DNA of 64,000 bases from Macrocybe gigantea (lineage: Eukaryota; Basidiomycota; Agaricomycetes; Agaricales; Callistosporiaceae), in NCBI GenBank assembly GCA_011319805.1, contig SJRY01000278.1, positions 310,001 through 374,000 of the forward strand, in the 5' to 3' direction. Below, in pieces: positions 12,482 to 23,472 of this stretch. Position 1 is the first letter of the stretch. Each line of letters opens with the position of its first letter. The notes beneath the pieces are model-generated. The model had not been told where the DNA came from. It worked only from the letters and a program-made list of their open reading frames with translations, and did no database searches. The position numbers were made by a program, and so were the translations under genes.

Positions 12482-13401
12482 TATCGGTGGGGTTTCAAAA
12501 TTTCAAGCGCTATAGAACGTGGCTGGTGATTGGGCTGTTATACAGTAATTTTTACATTACTTATAACCCTATAAATCCTCCAAGCCGGTAGTTGTAGAGT
12601 GTGGACTTGGTGCGATAGGTGTCCTAGGTAAATAGATAGATGCGTATGTCTCTGCAATGCACATGAAGGCCTTTGTCTTGCGCCCGTAAACGCGAGCGGC
12701 CCGGGCATGGGGCAGGTATTACCTAATACGTACAAAAGTAGCCAGCATCAGTTTCATTTTTATTCATGAGGTCGATCCACACTTGCTTCAGTAACTTCAG
12801 TCCTTGCATCGACAGCTTTTCAGCCGCCCTCGGTCTTACATCACTCAAGAGAGCAAGCCGACACACGGCAGTTGCTGCTGGCTTTCATCTGGTTTCTGAC
12901 ACGTCTGTATTTTCTCTTGGCTTGGCGCAATTTTAAATGTTCGAAGGTATCATCTCAACATCAATCAAAGTGGCATCGCTACATCATCTCGCTTGTTTAT
13001 GCGCCTCTTCCTCAGCATGAGGCTGAAAATTTCACCCTGTGTTTTAACGTTGTTCAAAGTCGAGTGCGGCGGCTGAAACCTTCAAAGGATAATTTTGCCT
13101 CCTTCGACCCTTACTATCTCTCCTTGGAGTTTGGACGACGGTCTTGATGCAGAGCATCTACGCCTAGCGCAAGATTATCACTGGCTCCATCCATGTCAAA
13201 TCATGACCGCACAGCATTCGCCACGACCATCGCATCAGATCTTGGCGAGTGTTTCGGCGCGCAGAACCGATATGAAATATGATTTGCATTCCATATAAAT
13301 AAGGCTTGCTTGGGTTTCCGACAGTCCCAACACCTCAGCAGGTTCTGAGTATCACCTTCAGCTGGTCTGATATCGACAAACAATTCTTCTGCTTCTCCGA
13401 T
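12482..13401. other. Intergenic, no supported gene
   Basis: No coding signal is seen. The last 130 bases include CATATAAATAAGG about 110 bases before the ATG at 13402, a good TATA-like element for the secreted-protein gene. Confidence 0.4.
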
Positions 13402-15169
13402 ATGAAGTACTCACAAGCAGCTGTCCTTGCTTGCCTTGGTGGCATGACTGTCGTGTCTGCCATACCCATAAACACAAACCGGGATGATGCCCTTGCAGCC
13501 CGCGGTAAGCATCGCGATTGGAGGGTAGGCACTGTTGTCTCTCGATCGTACGGCGACAGGTAAGAATGGATGCTATATAGCAGGCGTTTGCCGTCGCAAT
13601 CAATAACTAATTTCACCTCTGCAGCGACGATCATCTCTCAAGGCGTTTTTCCATCAGCCCGGAACTCAATCGCCACCTTAAGGCCTCGGGGTACTCCTCG
13701 CAGCACAAATATGACGGGCAAGCGAAACAGGCGGACACGGCTCCTCCATCTGGAGGCGCTCCTCCGCCCGCTGATCCTAATGCCGCCACTTCCCGTCGTG
13801 GGTTGGATTGGGAGGACGAACTTGAGGCTCGTTCACAATTCGAGAGGCACGCTCAAAAGAAAATATTGCCATTTTTGTCCCCTGTCATCGCTAACTTGTT
13901 TATTTCACAGCGACGATCATCTCTCAAGGCGTTCTCCCCTCCGCGGGACATTGGGACGCGTTGGTCAGCTCTTAGTAGCGGACCAAGGGCTCAGAGACGC
14001 TGATAAAAGGAAACGGATGGGCGTGGCACCTCCATCTGGAGACGCACCTATGCCCGCTGATCCTAATGCCGCCCCTTCCCGTCGTGGGTTGGATTGGGAG
14101 GACGAACTTGAGGCTCGTTCACAATTCGAGAGGCACGCTCAAAAGAAAATATTGCCATTTTTGTCCCCTGTCATCGCTAACTTGTTTATTTCACAGCGAC
14201 GATCATCTCTCAAGGCGTTCTCCCCTCCGCGGGACATTGGGACGCGTTGGTCAGCTCTTAATAGCGAACCAAGGGCTCAGAGACGCTGATAAAAGGAAAC
14301 GGATGGGCGTGGCACCTCCATCTGGAGACGCACCTATGCCCGCTGATCCTAATGCCGCCCCTTCCCGTCGTGGGTTGGATTGGGAGGACGAACTTGAGGC
14401 TCGTTCACAATTCGAGAGGCACGCTCAAAAGAAAATATTGCCATTTTTGTCCCCTGTCATCGCTAACTTGTTTATTTCACAGCGACGATCATCTCTCAAG
14501 GCGTTCTCCCCTCCGCGGGACATTGGGACGCGTTGGTCAGCTCTTAATAGCGGACCAAGGGCTCAGAGACGCTGATAAAAGGAAACGGATGGGCGTGGCA
14601 CCTCCATCTGGAGACGCACCTATGCCCGCTGATCCTAATGCCGCCCCTTCCCGTCGTGGGTTGGATTGGGAGGACGAACTTGAGGCTCGTTCACAATTCG
14701 AGAGGCACGCTCAAAAGAAAATATTGCCATTTTTGTCCCCTGTCATCGCTAACTTGTTTATTTCACAGCGACGATCATCTCTCAAGGCGTTCTCCCCTCC
14801 GCGGACATTGGGACGCGTTGGTCAGCTCTTAATAGCGGACCAAGGGCTCAGAGACGCTGATAAAAGGAAACGGATGGGCGTGGCACCTCCATCTGGAGAC
14901 GCACCTATGCCCGCTGATCCTAATGCCGCCCCTTCCCGTCGTGGGTTGGATTGGGAGGACGAACTTGAGGCTCGTTCACAATTCGAGAGGCACGCTCAAA
15001 AGAAAATATTGCCATTTTGTCCCCGTCGTCGCTGACTTGTTTATTTCACAGCGACGATCATCTCTCAAGGCGTTCTCCCCTCCGCGGGACGTTGGGACGC
15101 GTTGGTCAGCTCTTAATAGCGAACCAACAGCTCAGAGACGATGATCAAAAGAGAGAGGCGGGACTTTGA
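13402..15169 (+). CDS. Secreted tandem-repeat protein, candidate Kex2-processed precursor
   Basis: Exon 1 (13402 to about 13559) starts MKYSQAAVLACLGGMTVVSA, a clear secretion signal, followed by IPINTNRDDALAARGKHRDW. Intron 1 (13560-13624) has GTAAGA, a branch-like AACTAAT and CTGCAG. Then come five units of about 286 bp and a partial sixth. In the frame that stays open since the units diverged, each reads SDDHLSRR, a spacer, DADKRKR, MGVAPPSGDAPMPADPNAAP, SRR and GLDWEDELEARSQFERHAQ-KK. KRKR, RR and KK are Kex2-type dibasic cleavage sites, so the design resembles fungal Kex2-processed repeat proteins. The 286-bp unit is not a multiple of three, so splicing between units is needed; each ends in CTAAC...TTTATTTCACAG, a good branch point and acceptor, but donors are weak. 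In this frame the stop is at 15167-15169. Peptide function and exact splicing are unknown. Confidence 0.5.
13625..15140 (+). repeat. 286-bp tandem repeat array (5 units plus a partial sixth)
   Basis: Units begin at the shared CGACGATCATCTCTCAAGG at 13625, 13911, 14197, 14483, 14769 and 15052. Spacing is 286, 286, 286, 286 and 283. Unit 1 is clearly diverged in its first 150 bases but aligns without gaps; units 2-5 are almost identical. Unit 5 lacks one G (CTCCGCGGACATT for CTCCGCGGGACATT at about 14809) and two more bases near its end. Unit 6 is partial and runs into unique sequence around 15130. The array sits wholly inside the secreted-protein gene, and each unit carries its own polypyrimidine tract and CACAG acceptor. 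Confidence 0.93.
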
Positions 15170-15209
15170 CGAGGTCCTTGACGCCCGCGAACTGGACGAG
15201 CTGGACTGA

Positions 15210-15532
15210 GCAGCGAACAGCTCTTCGCTGGGTTCGCTATTGACTTGCATATACTGTACACTATATCGCTCGTTCGTCTGTCCAATTCGACGGTTCGCTT
15301 GAGTAACTCACACTTGTTCGCCTGGCCAATCACGTACATGGACTCGGAATATATGATAATCTTAATCTATTGCGTTCATCAAGGGGTAAGTAAGTATTAC
15401 ATCGCAGAGTCGCAGAGTCAAGAAAGCCGAGACATAACAGCAATACATCCTCGGAGACGAAACTTGATCTGACTTGAGATGGGCGGCCAAAGAAAAAAAA
15501 GAGAACAGACAAAAACAACTCAAACCTCGACA
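15210..15532. other. Short intergenic region
   Basis: This is convergent space between the secreted repeat gene and the F-box/LRR gene. No gene is seen. It is moderately AT-rich with no clear terminator signal. Confidence 0.35.
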
Positions 15533-18038
15533 TCATTCCAGCCCTGGCATCTCATAATCCATCGGCACATCCTTCCTCTCCAGCCACGTGGCATCCTCGC
15601 TCCCCAGATCCACGCCCTTGCCGCAGTCCAGCCGGCGCCGTGCCGGGAGCTCCTTCAGCTCAACAGCCACTCGCGGCATGCCGCCACAGCGACAGCATCC
15701 GGACTCATCAGCGAGAGCACAGCGGCAGTGAAGATGGTGCGAGCTTGCGGGTGTTGATGTGCCAGAGGCGGCACCTGCGCTAGCAGGGAGGGCACCAGAG
15801 TCGGTGTTGGAGAGCTCTGCGTCCTGGCCTGCCGCGGTGGTCGCACTCCCCGCGCAATGGTTGATAGCTGCGCGTGCAGAAGCTGCACTTGCAGTGCTCC
15901 GCACGACGACGTAGTGCTCGCCATGCCAGCCGACAAAGTCAAGCGAAGGGAGGGCGAGAGCGATGCTGCGCGCGCTGGAGATCCACAGGTCGGTCTGAAC
16001 CTGAAAGTCCTTCTCCGACATGAGGTTCGGCTTCGGGCGACGCTTGGAGATGGTCTGGAAGTGCAGGAAGGCTAGCGAAGGGAAGCGGGAGAAGAGGCTC
16101 GCGTATTCATTCTGAGGCAATGTGGAGGATGAGATCAGTTCGTGGTGAGATGGGAAACGTACAGAAGGCAGATGAGAGATGAAGGCGCACCAGCGGTTTA
16201 TCGGATATCAGGGTAGACAGGTTGATGGCGACCATCTGCTCTGGTATGGAGCGCACAAGCGCCGCCAACGCTGCCTGCGTCAGATTGGCGATACGCACAC
16301 CCAGTACCCTGAGGCCTATGAGCTCAGGCAAGAGCCCCAGCACGAGCTCCCACGGGCACTCTCCTAGATCCAGCCTCCTGAGCCTCTTCCTTCTCCTCAA
16401 AAACTGCACGACAGACTGGTACACCCCGATCTCGTCGTGCAGACCTACGAGGACGAACCTGAACGCCTCTAGGTGCGGCAGGAACGTGTGCTTCCCATCG
16501 ATGATGTGGTCGCTGCCGAACATGACGCCGGCCGAGGCGGGCTCCTCAAAGGTGCCGTGGAGCGTGAGGCTCTGGAGGTTGTGCGCGTGCGCAATGCGGG
16601 TGAGGACAAAGTGGGAGATGCGCGTGTCGACGAGGTCGAGGTGCGTCAGATTCTGGATCGTCGCCGACTCGAACGCGTTGTCCCACGAGTGGTGCCGCTC
16701 GAGGTACGCGCCGAGGATGAGGTGCCGCAGCGTGTGCTGGTTCTGGTCCAGCACGGTCCGCACTTCGCCCATGTCCGCGAACCCGTCGTCGTCCTCCGCG
16801 CGCAGCGTGAACTTGCGCAGGTTGTGGAATGCGGACACGCCCACGGCGTCAAAATGCCATCCTCTGTCCGGCGAGAGAGGGTTTTACAGAGTTGTGAGAG
16901 GAGAATTCTTGATCGGCTTACATTAGACCGAGGTTGCGGATGCGTGATTGTGCGTCGAGGACAACTTGAACCATCTCCGCCCGCATCTCGGGGTAGCCTA
17001 TCCATTCAAAGTCCACCAACGACTTGAATTCCACCAAGGCTGTTTTGAATATTCCTACAACGAGCCTCATCAGGCATGTCATGCAAGACGGCGGCAAATA
17101 ATGGACCACTTACGTGTGACCAAATCCAGCAGCTCCCCTTCTTCATATGCCCAATGAAGCCGGAGGCACTTTACTCGGCTCGCAAAGACAGGGTCCGCCT
17201 TGGCGCGATCGAAGATGTCGAGTCCTCGATTCAGGTTCTCCGGATCTTCTCCTCCAAAGTATAGATCAATAGTATGAAAAATCTGGCGCGCTGCGATATC
17301 ACGATGAAAGGATGACACAAAGAGCCATGTCCGGAGGTGGTAGCGCGGAATGTGGCTCGCGATGCGTTCCCAGACTTCCGGCGGCGCACGGTGCGAAGCC
17401 GGCTCATCCATGAAGTGGATCTGTCAGTCCGTTCATTGTTCGGTTGCGAAAATGGAATCAACGTGGTGAATGGAATGAGCAGAAGCGCACGAGTGTGTGG
17501 CCGAAAGGGATGGTGTACAACTCACCAACCTGTCCCGCCGAATGAACTGCTGGATCTCCCGATTGGAAGGATCCAGCTTGAGCACGGCCTGAAAATCTGC
17601 AGATGAGGAGAAAGCGTGAGTACAACGCCTGAGAAGTGGAAAAGAAAAAGGACGCACCTTGCTGAGCCTGTGCGATGAGCCGCTCGCCACCTAGCTTGCG
17701 CGCGTTTCCTCGGGCGATCAGTGCCTTTGCAATGTCTGCCTTTGGGAGATCCGGTGTCCTGAGGTATACCTCGAGATAATTCTCCACCTCCTGGCCATAC
17801 CTAAACACGCCCACACGGGATGGGGCAGCCGCACGATCAGCCACAGACGCTCCCACTCGGTACATAAAAGAACTCGGAAAAAAAAAGCGTCGACGCACTT
17901 TCCGGCCTCGATCAGAGCGAGGGACGTGTCGAGCAAAAAGTTTGCCTTGTGGGACTGCGAGAGCGAGTGCAGGGCATCAAACACGGTCGTCGTCAGCTCG
18001 TCGGGCGGAAACGACGCCGCGGCAGGAGTCGACGGCAT
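15533..18038 (-). CDS. TPR / F-box-like / LRR protein
   Basis: Predicted substrate adaptor of an SCF-type ubiquitin ligase, inferred from architecture. The start at 18038 gives MPSTPAAASFPPDELTTTVF. The N-terminal third is helical and TPR-like: LHSLSQSHKANFLLDTSLAL, LPKADIAKALIARGNARKLGG and DFQAVLKLDPSNREIQQFI. An F-box-like segment follows: RAPPEVWERIASHIPRYHLR then TWLFVSSFHRDIAARQIFHT. The rest is a leucine-rich region: LRHLILGAYLERHH, IQNLTHLDLVDTRISHFVLT, LQSLTLHGTFEEPASAGVMF and RLRRLDLGECPWELVLGLLP. The C-terminus keeps VELKELPARRRLDCGKGVDL followed by GSEDATWLERKDVPMDYEMP. The exons form one continuous protein of roughly 780 residues with several small introns. The frames at 17079-17411 and 17718-18038 could be read as separate genes; I judge them one gene because TPR and F-box parts join in phase. 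Confidence 0.8.
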
Positions 18039-18696
18039 GCCGATCGTCGTAGCGGTCGTCGTGGTCGTGGTCGTCGGTCTGATGACAGACCGTGAGTTGG
18101 AACTTGAAGAACTGGCGGCTGCGGCTGGCTGCGGCGGCGAAAGCGGCGATGGCAGCCGTGCGGTACTGTGGGAGCGAGCAGGAAGGGAGAGAATAGCGCA
18201 GGTGAGCGTGCGTTCCCTCGGAACGAGCGGAGACCTTGTAGGCAGAATAGTTACCGTCTTCTCGGATCCCTTGTCGTCGTCGTCGTCAGCTTCCGCGTGC
18301 TCGACATTCAGCGTCCCTCGGTCGACGCTTCCAGATGGGTTTCTGCTCGTCTGCCTGCTTGCCTGCCCTGGGCAACGGTAACAATGAAAGAAAAAAATAT
18401 CAGCAGTCGAGAGTCATGGGACAAGTCCAAGTTTGGCGGATCTGCGCCGGCTTCAAGGCTCCCTCGATCATTCGAAATTCGCTCTCACGTATGGGATCAG
18501 TTACAGTATAAAATGTATAGATAGCTCATGGTATATACAACGTCTCTCTGATACATGCAAGGGCGTCCGTGAGTGTGGGTACCGACTACTAGCCACCACC
18601 AGGCAAAAACTATAGATACGGTGAGCGACGGCAGAAAGCAATGTGATGCGAGTGGGGGGATTTTTGAAACAAAGAAAAAGCAAAGAGGAGGGCATA
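18039..18696. promoter_or_regulatory. Intergenic: F-box/LRR promoter and AKR1 3' end
   Basis: This lies upstream of the F-box/LRR gene start and downstream of the AKR1 stop. It contains GTC/GTG trinucleotide-rich stretches (about 18047-18078 and 18270-18290), simple sequence that likely sits in the 5' leader. No gene is supported. Confidence 0.35.
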
Positions 18697-21455
18697 TCAG
18701 ACCTGACTGACAGGTTCATATCCTGCACGACTGCTGCCCGCCCTCCCCAGGCCAAGTCCCATGAACAAGCCCTTCCGCTGGCCCTTCCTCCCCGTGGCAC
18801 TGCCCAGTCCTTCCTCCTGCTCCTCCCTCTCCCTTCTCCTCTTCGCCTCGCGGAATCCCTCCAACGGCACATCATACAGCTTCTCATACTCGACGCCAAG
18901 CTCGCGCCCGTTCGTCCAAAAGTCCTTGCAATTGCCCGTGACACCCAGGTCGAACGGGTTGCTCGCCTTGCCAGCCCGCGCGAGCCCATCCACTGCACGC
19001 CCGCGCGTGAACCGGTCGAACCCGAGCAGTTCATCAGGAACCCGCCCCGCACCGTTGCAGCCTCCCGCGTGGTGTTGCTGCCCAGACGCACCGCTAGTCG
19101 CCGAGTCACCGCTCCCAACGAGCGCCGTATCCTCTGTGTCCACACCAGGCAACACGCTCGACTGCGCGTTGTGCTGGTGCCGGTGTCCCATCTGCCCGTG
19201 ATAGCTCGTCCCGCCACGCCCGCCCATGTACCCGTACCGTCCTAGATTCGATACCTCCAGCGTTGTCATCTGTCGCGCGATCTGCCACAGCTGAGAGGCA
19301 AGCAGCACGATGGTCCACGTCAGTTGGAGCGTGGCCCACGATGTAACGGAGACGAGGAAGGGATCGTAAGCAGTGAGAGCGCACAAGTCGCCAGGCAAGG
19401 GACAGGCAGGGGAGATGTCAGCAGGATCTTTAGAGCTTGGCACAGTCGAGAAATCTTGCTCGCAGATTAAATCGCCTGCGACGATGACAATAAAACCGTA
19501 CGACTCACATGCATATGTAAGGTAGTCAAAAAGTGCTATGCCAATGACAAGCGTTGTGACGAATACCACAAATTGACGGTGATTGTTGGAACCAACTGTA
19601 CGCTGTTTGAGGCCTCGTTACACTACAAAGTTTAAGCTACTTACCGCAATTCCACACCCACGGACAGTGACTTGAACAAATTTGAGCTGACGACTAATCG
19701 TCGGAAAAGAGGGTGGTGGACGTACTGATCACTGCGCGCTATGCATTTGTCGCATACCCTACAGTGTTTCGAGCGCAATGGTTTGCGAGCCTGCCGCGGA
19801 ACATCAGCCTGAATACACCCAAAAGCCTTCTTGTCCTACCATGCACTGTATGCAGAATGTCTGACCATTCAACCGTCCTTCCGATGCAAGGTCTTCTATG
19901 ATCTAACAAAAATGATCAGGACAAGATTCAAATCGATGTGGTACTTTGCTCACGGATTTTAGCTCGGCGTCGCTGCTCGGTTTAGGGCATGTGCCAGGAT
20001 CGAGCATGACAGCTCTAAAAAAGTTGTATATACATAGACCGACGGTAAGTGCGAAGAAGAGGTGAGCAAAAGAGTGAGATTGCGTCTCTAATTTCGACAA
20101 AAAAAATCAATGATGCAGTGAGATGAGTACGGCATAGGGACTGACGATTGACAAGCCGAGTGACCCAACAGTAGAGGACCCAGACCATGGAGCCGAAGAT
20201 GATCCCAGCGAAATAGGGCGTTTGATTCACGCTATCGGTATATGTCGATTTATTAAGTAGAACTCTTGTTACAATCTGTTATAATATATTATCGAGCAAT
20301 GGACTTGAAGAATGGCAAAAGAAGAACGTACGTGATGCATTCCGAAAAACTCTGCTAATGCAAGGATTAGGCCCGTATACCAGGGTAAAATTGTCAGAGT
20401 CGTGAACATGAGGTAGAAAAATATCGTCGGGATTATGAAAATGGCAATTTTCGTATTGCGCTGGATAGAAGGGGGACGTATCAGCGATCTTGATCAGAAA
20501 GGATGAAACAATGACAGACTAACTTCACTTAGAGGCTTCCCCTTTTTCACGCCATACTCGGTCATGCCGCACTCCTCTAGCGCCCGCTTCCATGCACCGA
20601 TGCTCTTGAGCTCGACCGCCATGTCTCTAGGCGTTCTGTCCTCCGCATCCTTTGCATTCAAATCAGCGCCCTTCTCCACCAGCCTCCTGATGCACATCCT
20701 ATTCCCGCGCACGACGGCCCAATGCAACGGCGTGAGTCCGGCGTCGTCCTTAAGGCTCGGGTCCGCGCCGTGCTTGAGCAACAGCTCTACGGAGAGCGCG
20801 TCGCCCTGGTACGCGGCCCACATGAGCGACGTGTGCCCCTGCGCGTCGCGCGAGTCGACGTTGACGGGCTGGTGCAGGAGGTACAGCAGCGGCATGATCG
20901 ACGACGAGTGCGTGACGAGGTGCAGCGAGTTGTACCCTTGGGAATCGGTGATCGTCGGGTCCGCGTTGTGCGCGATGAGCAGCTGGATGACGTAGAGGTA
21001 CCCGTTGCGCGCGGCCCACTGCATCGGCGTGGCGACGAGGTCCCCGCCCAGCGCGTCCACGTCGGCGCCTTGTTCCAGCAGATATCGACATGTCGCTACG
21101 TGCGCATTGATCGCCGCCCAATGCAGAGGCGTGATATTCTGGTCGTCTCGGTCGGTAGCTTGCGCCCGCCCAGATTCTATCAATTCCTTGATGAGCTCAA
21201 GGTCGCCCCGCTGAGCTGCGACAAATATGTTCGTCTGCGGCGCCAAAGACGTAATCAAGCATAAAAGTTAAACAGAATGAGATATCCTGTTTTGAGAACA
21301 ATGGAGAACAAGGACGGTCCAGGTCGCACCTCTGATGCAGCCGGCCTGTCGTGCGGCGCTGAAAAGTTCAGGTTGGTGGCCATCGCTGATTCTGCGGTGA
21401 CCAGCGACGCTGACGGCTCAGATTTTCCATGAACGAGGGCTGATGGGTCCTCCAT
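18697..21455 (-). CDS. AKR1: Ankyrin-repeat palmitoyltransferase Akr1 (DHHC S-acyltransferase)
   Basis: This Golgi/endosome membrane enzyme attaches palmitate to cysteines of target proteins. The start at 21455 gives [20 protein letters not shown]. After one intron come [20 protein letters not shown] and about six ankyrin repeats, for example [60 protein letters not shown] and [20 protein letters not shown]. Then there are hydrophobic segments and the cysteine-rich domain: [20 protein letters not shown], an intron inside the first His codon, and HHCPWVWNC followed by [20 protein letters not shown]. The catalytic DHHC is therefore intact after splicing. The large last exon has further membrane segments and a hydrophilic tail with a Glu/Arg-rich stretch ([15 protein letters not shown]), ending at 18697. 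Around nine introns are inferred. The Akr1 identity is secure. Confidence 0.92.
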
Positions 21456-23472
21456 CGTTGAGGAAAGGAGGGAAGAGAGAAGGAGGATGTCGATGAGGCT
21501 ATGCTGTGGGCGTGCCAAATACTCTACTGCGGTTACCACTTCCGGACTGGCTCGTGACTTGCCAAATTTACAGCTTCGTCCGGTTGCCATCCGATATTAC
21601 TGTCCAAACTCCTATTGAAATGCCATGCAACTGATCATCCACGACGCTTGACTGAATTTATCTAGCAGTGTGAGTGGTAAACGTATTGACACGTGGTCAT
21701 CAACGCGTATAAGTTCTGCGTCTAGTCACCTTTGTAACTTTGACCAAAGAGCATTTGCTTTTGATTTTTTTTTGACGTGGCACCAATTCAGGCCGTTTCA
21801 CTTGTACAGGCGCCAGACATCAAGAAACGGAGACGCACAGAAAGTTCCGGCATTACTCGAACGCCCACGGTACATAACCGCCCATAACCACCCTAACGAT
21901 TCGTCTGTCAAGCCCTGGATTGCCCATTGGTCTCCCATCGGATCAACGTCTCCGCTTCCGGACGGGGCTAGATGTTCTCGAGGATGTCAAAAATCTAGCT
22001 GTAATTGCCACTGTGGCTTTACCTCTGAGAGGTCTGAACGAAACGCTACGTTGTACACGGGAAAAAGAAATCTGGAATTTCAAGTAAGCCGTTGTCCCCT
22101 CAGACTGGCAATGATGCGCTTGGTGACATTTCTGCAATAGAGCCGCTGGCCGTCTTGAGGACAAGCGGCGGGGCCTTTTGAAGTTGCAATTATCCAACGA
22201 TCTGCATCGTCCTTGACTTCACCCAACAAACGTCATTTCTGTCGACTAACGCGTGCGCAAAGCGTCCTTTTGCGGTTGCGTTTTCTTTTCCTGTATGACC
22301 AGCAGCCTATCGGTCGTGGACACATGGCTACTCCTTAGTGCGAACTTGACGCTGCCAGTAATGCTCCGCCGCTCATTTTCTGATCTCAGCTTCAGGACGC
22401 TAATCACACTGCTTAATTTCTATCGAATCTGCATTGTCATGTATGAAATCCGGCATTCCTGAACAGGGTGAATGTTTTGGAGACGGCGGGCCTATCCAAT
22501 ATCTGGAGTTCCCAGCCAGGAGACGCAGGTTCGAACATATGGCCTAGGATTTCACATCTCTGACGATAATAGTTCATAAAGGAAAATGCATTACCATAGG
22601 ATTCTTCATCGAGGTATTGGCACTGTCTTGATGAACACGTTTGTCACTTATCTGCATATTCGGGACACAGGAAGGATTAACAATCCCAAAGGACCCGCAA
22701 GAGTTCTGAAGCATTTTATTAACACACATTCTCTATGATTTCGCTCCTTCTACAGGTAGCACCTTGCATTTGAGAATGTGGTCGAAGTCCGAAAGTGCTC
22801 GTCAATCGGGTTGATTATGCCGTACTTTCAGTGCCGAAGGCTTGGAAGTAACGCTTGCTGGTCAAATCAATTCACTGGTTGACTGGTTGGCGCGTATGTT
22901 ATTATAGTCTTCAGTATGTCACTTTTAACATTTTGAAATTGCTTTCTAAATCTCGAGCATCGAAGCGCCTCTTGGACCTACACAAGCATGGTACAATTGC
23001 TCTTCCATGTTAAGGGATTTCCATGCCTCCTCTCCGGATCCCCATCCGTGTGCCCCGCATCATTCGGGGTGTTACACCAGCAGCGGCTTGTTGGAGACAA
23101 TTTTCTTTTTTTCTGTCAAGTGGGAGTGAGTGTGCTCGTGTATGTCGTTGGACATGTCTGCCACTAACCATTCGGTGTAAGCGCAGGTCTGTATGCCTTG
23201 ATGAAAGGCATCGTCCGACGACCGCTATCCCTAAACCAATCAACCAGTATTTTGACGTCTTCCTTTCTCATCGCCAGAATCGAATCCTAAAGCATTGCAT
23301 ACAGTACATATATCTCCGTGAGTCATTCTAACTACTCGTAGAAGATTGGAAAATCAGAAAGCGAAGGATTTCATGCTGCATATGAGAAGTAAAAACTAAG
23401 GGCAAAATTGAAGGTTGACATGCGAAAAGGTACGAAAGTGGAAAAAGTGATCCTGCCTACCACTTTCCAGGC
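21456..23472. other. Intergenic, no supported gene; possible gene relic
   Basis: About 2 kb without a convincing gene. Short frames exist on both strands but lack domains and coherent splice sites. At 22850-22869 TTGGAAGTAACGCTTGCTGG is identical to coding sequence of the kinase-like gene downstream (24582-24601). On the minus strand it encodes QQALLP followed by an early stop, so this may be the decayed remnant of a related gene. Confidence 0.4.

Noticed and set aside
13570..14289. A 239-codon open frame across the repeat array
   Set aside because: It begins inside intron 1, reads one unit in a shadow frame and the next in the coding frame; it arises because 286 is not a multiple of three.
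13625..15140. CRISPR-like or plain minisatellite array
   Set aside because: Units are 286 bp with no short repeat/spacer structure, and they encode a protein-like block following a signal-peptide exon, so a coding duplication is a better explanation.
16222..17027. Plus-strand frames of 180-234 codons opposite the F-box/LRR gene
   Set aside because: They are antisense shadows; the minus strand carries a coherent multi-exon LRR protein.
18643..19245. Plus-strand 200-codon frame opposite AKR1
   Set aside because: A shadow of the last AKR1 exon, Arg/Pro-rich with no domain.
20722..21264. Plus-strand Arg/Val-rich 180-codon frame
   Set aside because: Antisense of the AKR1 ankyrin repeats, whose repeated codons keep the opposite strand open.
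22526..22545. GGTTCGAAC, similar to a tRNA T-loop
   Set aside because: There is no matching T-stem, acceptor stem or anticodon arm around it.
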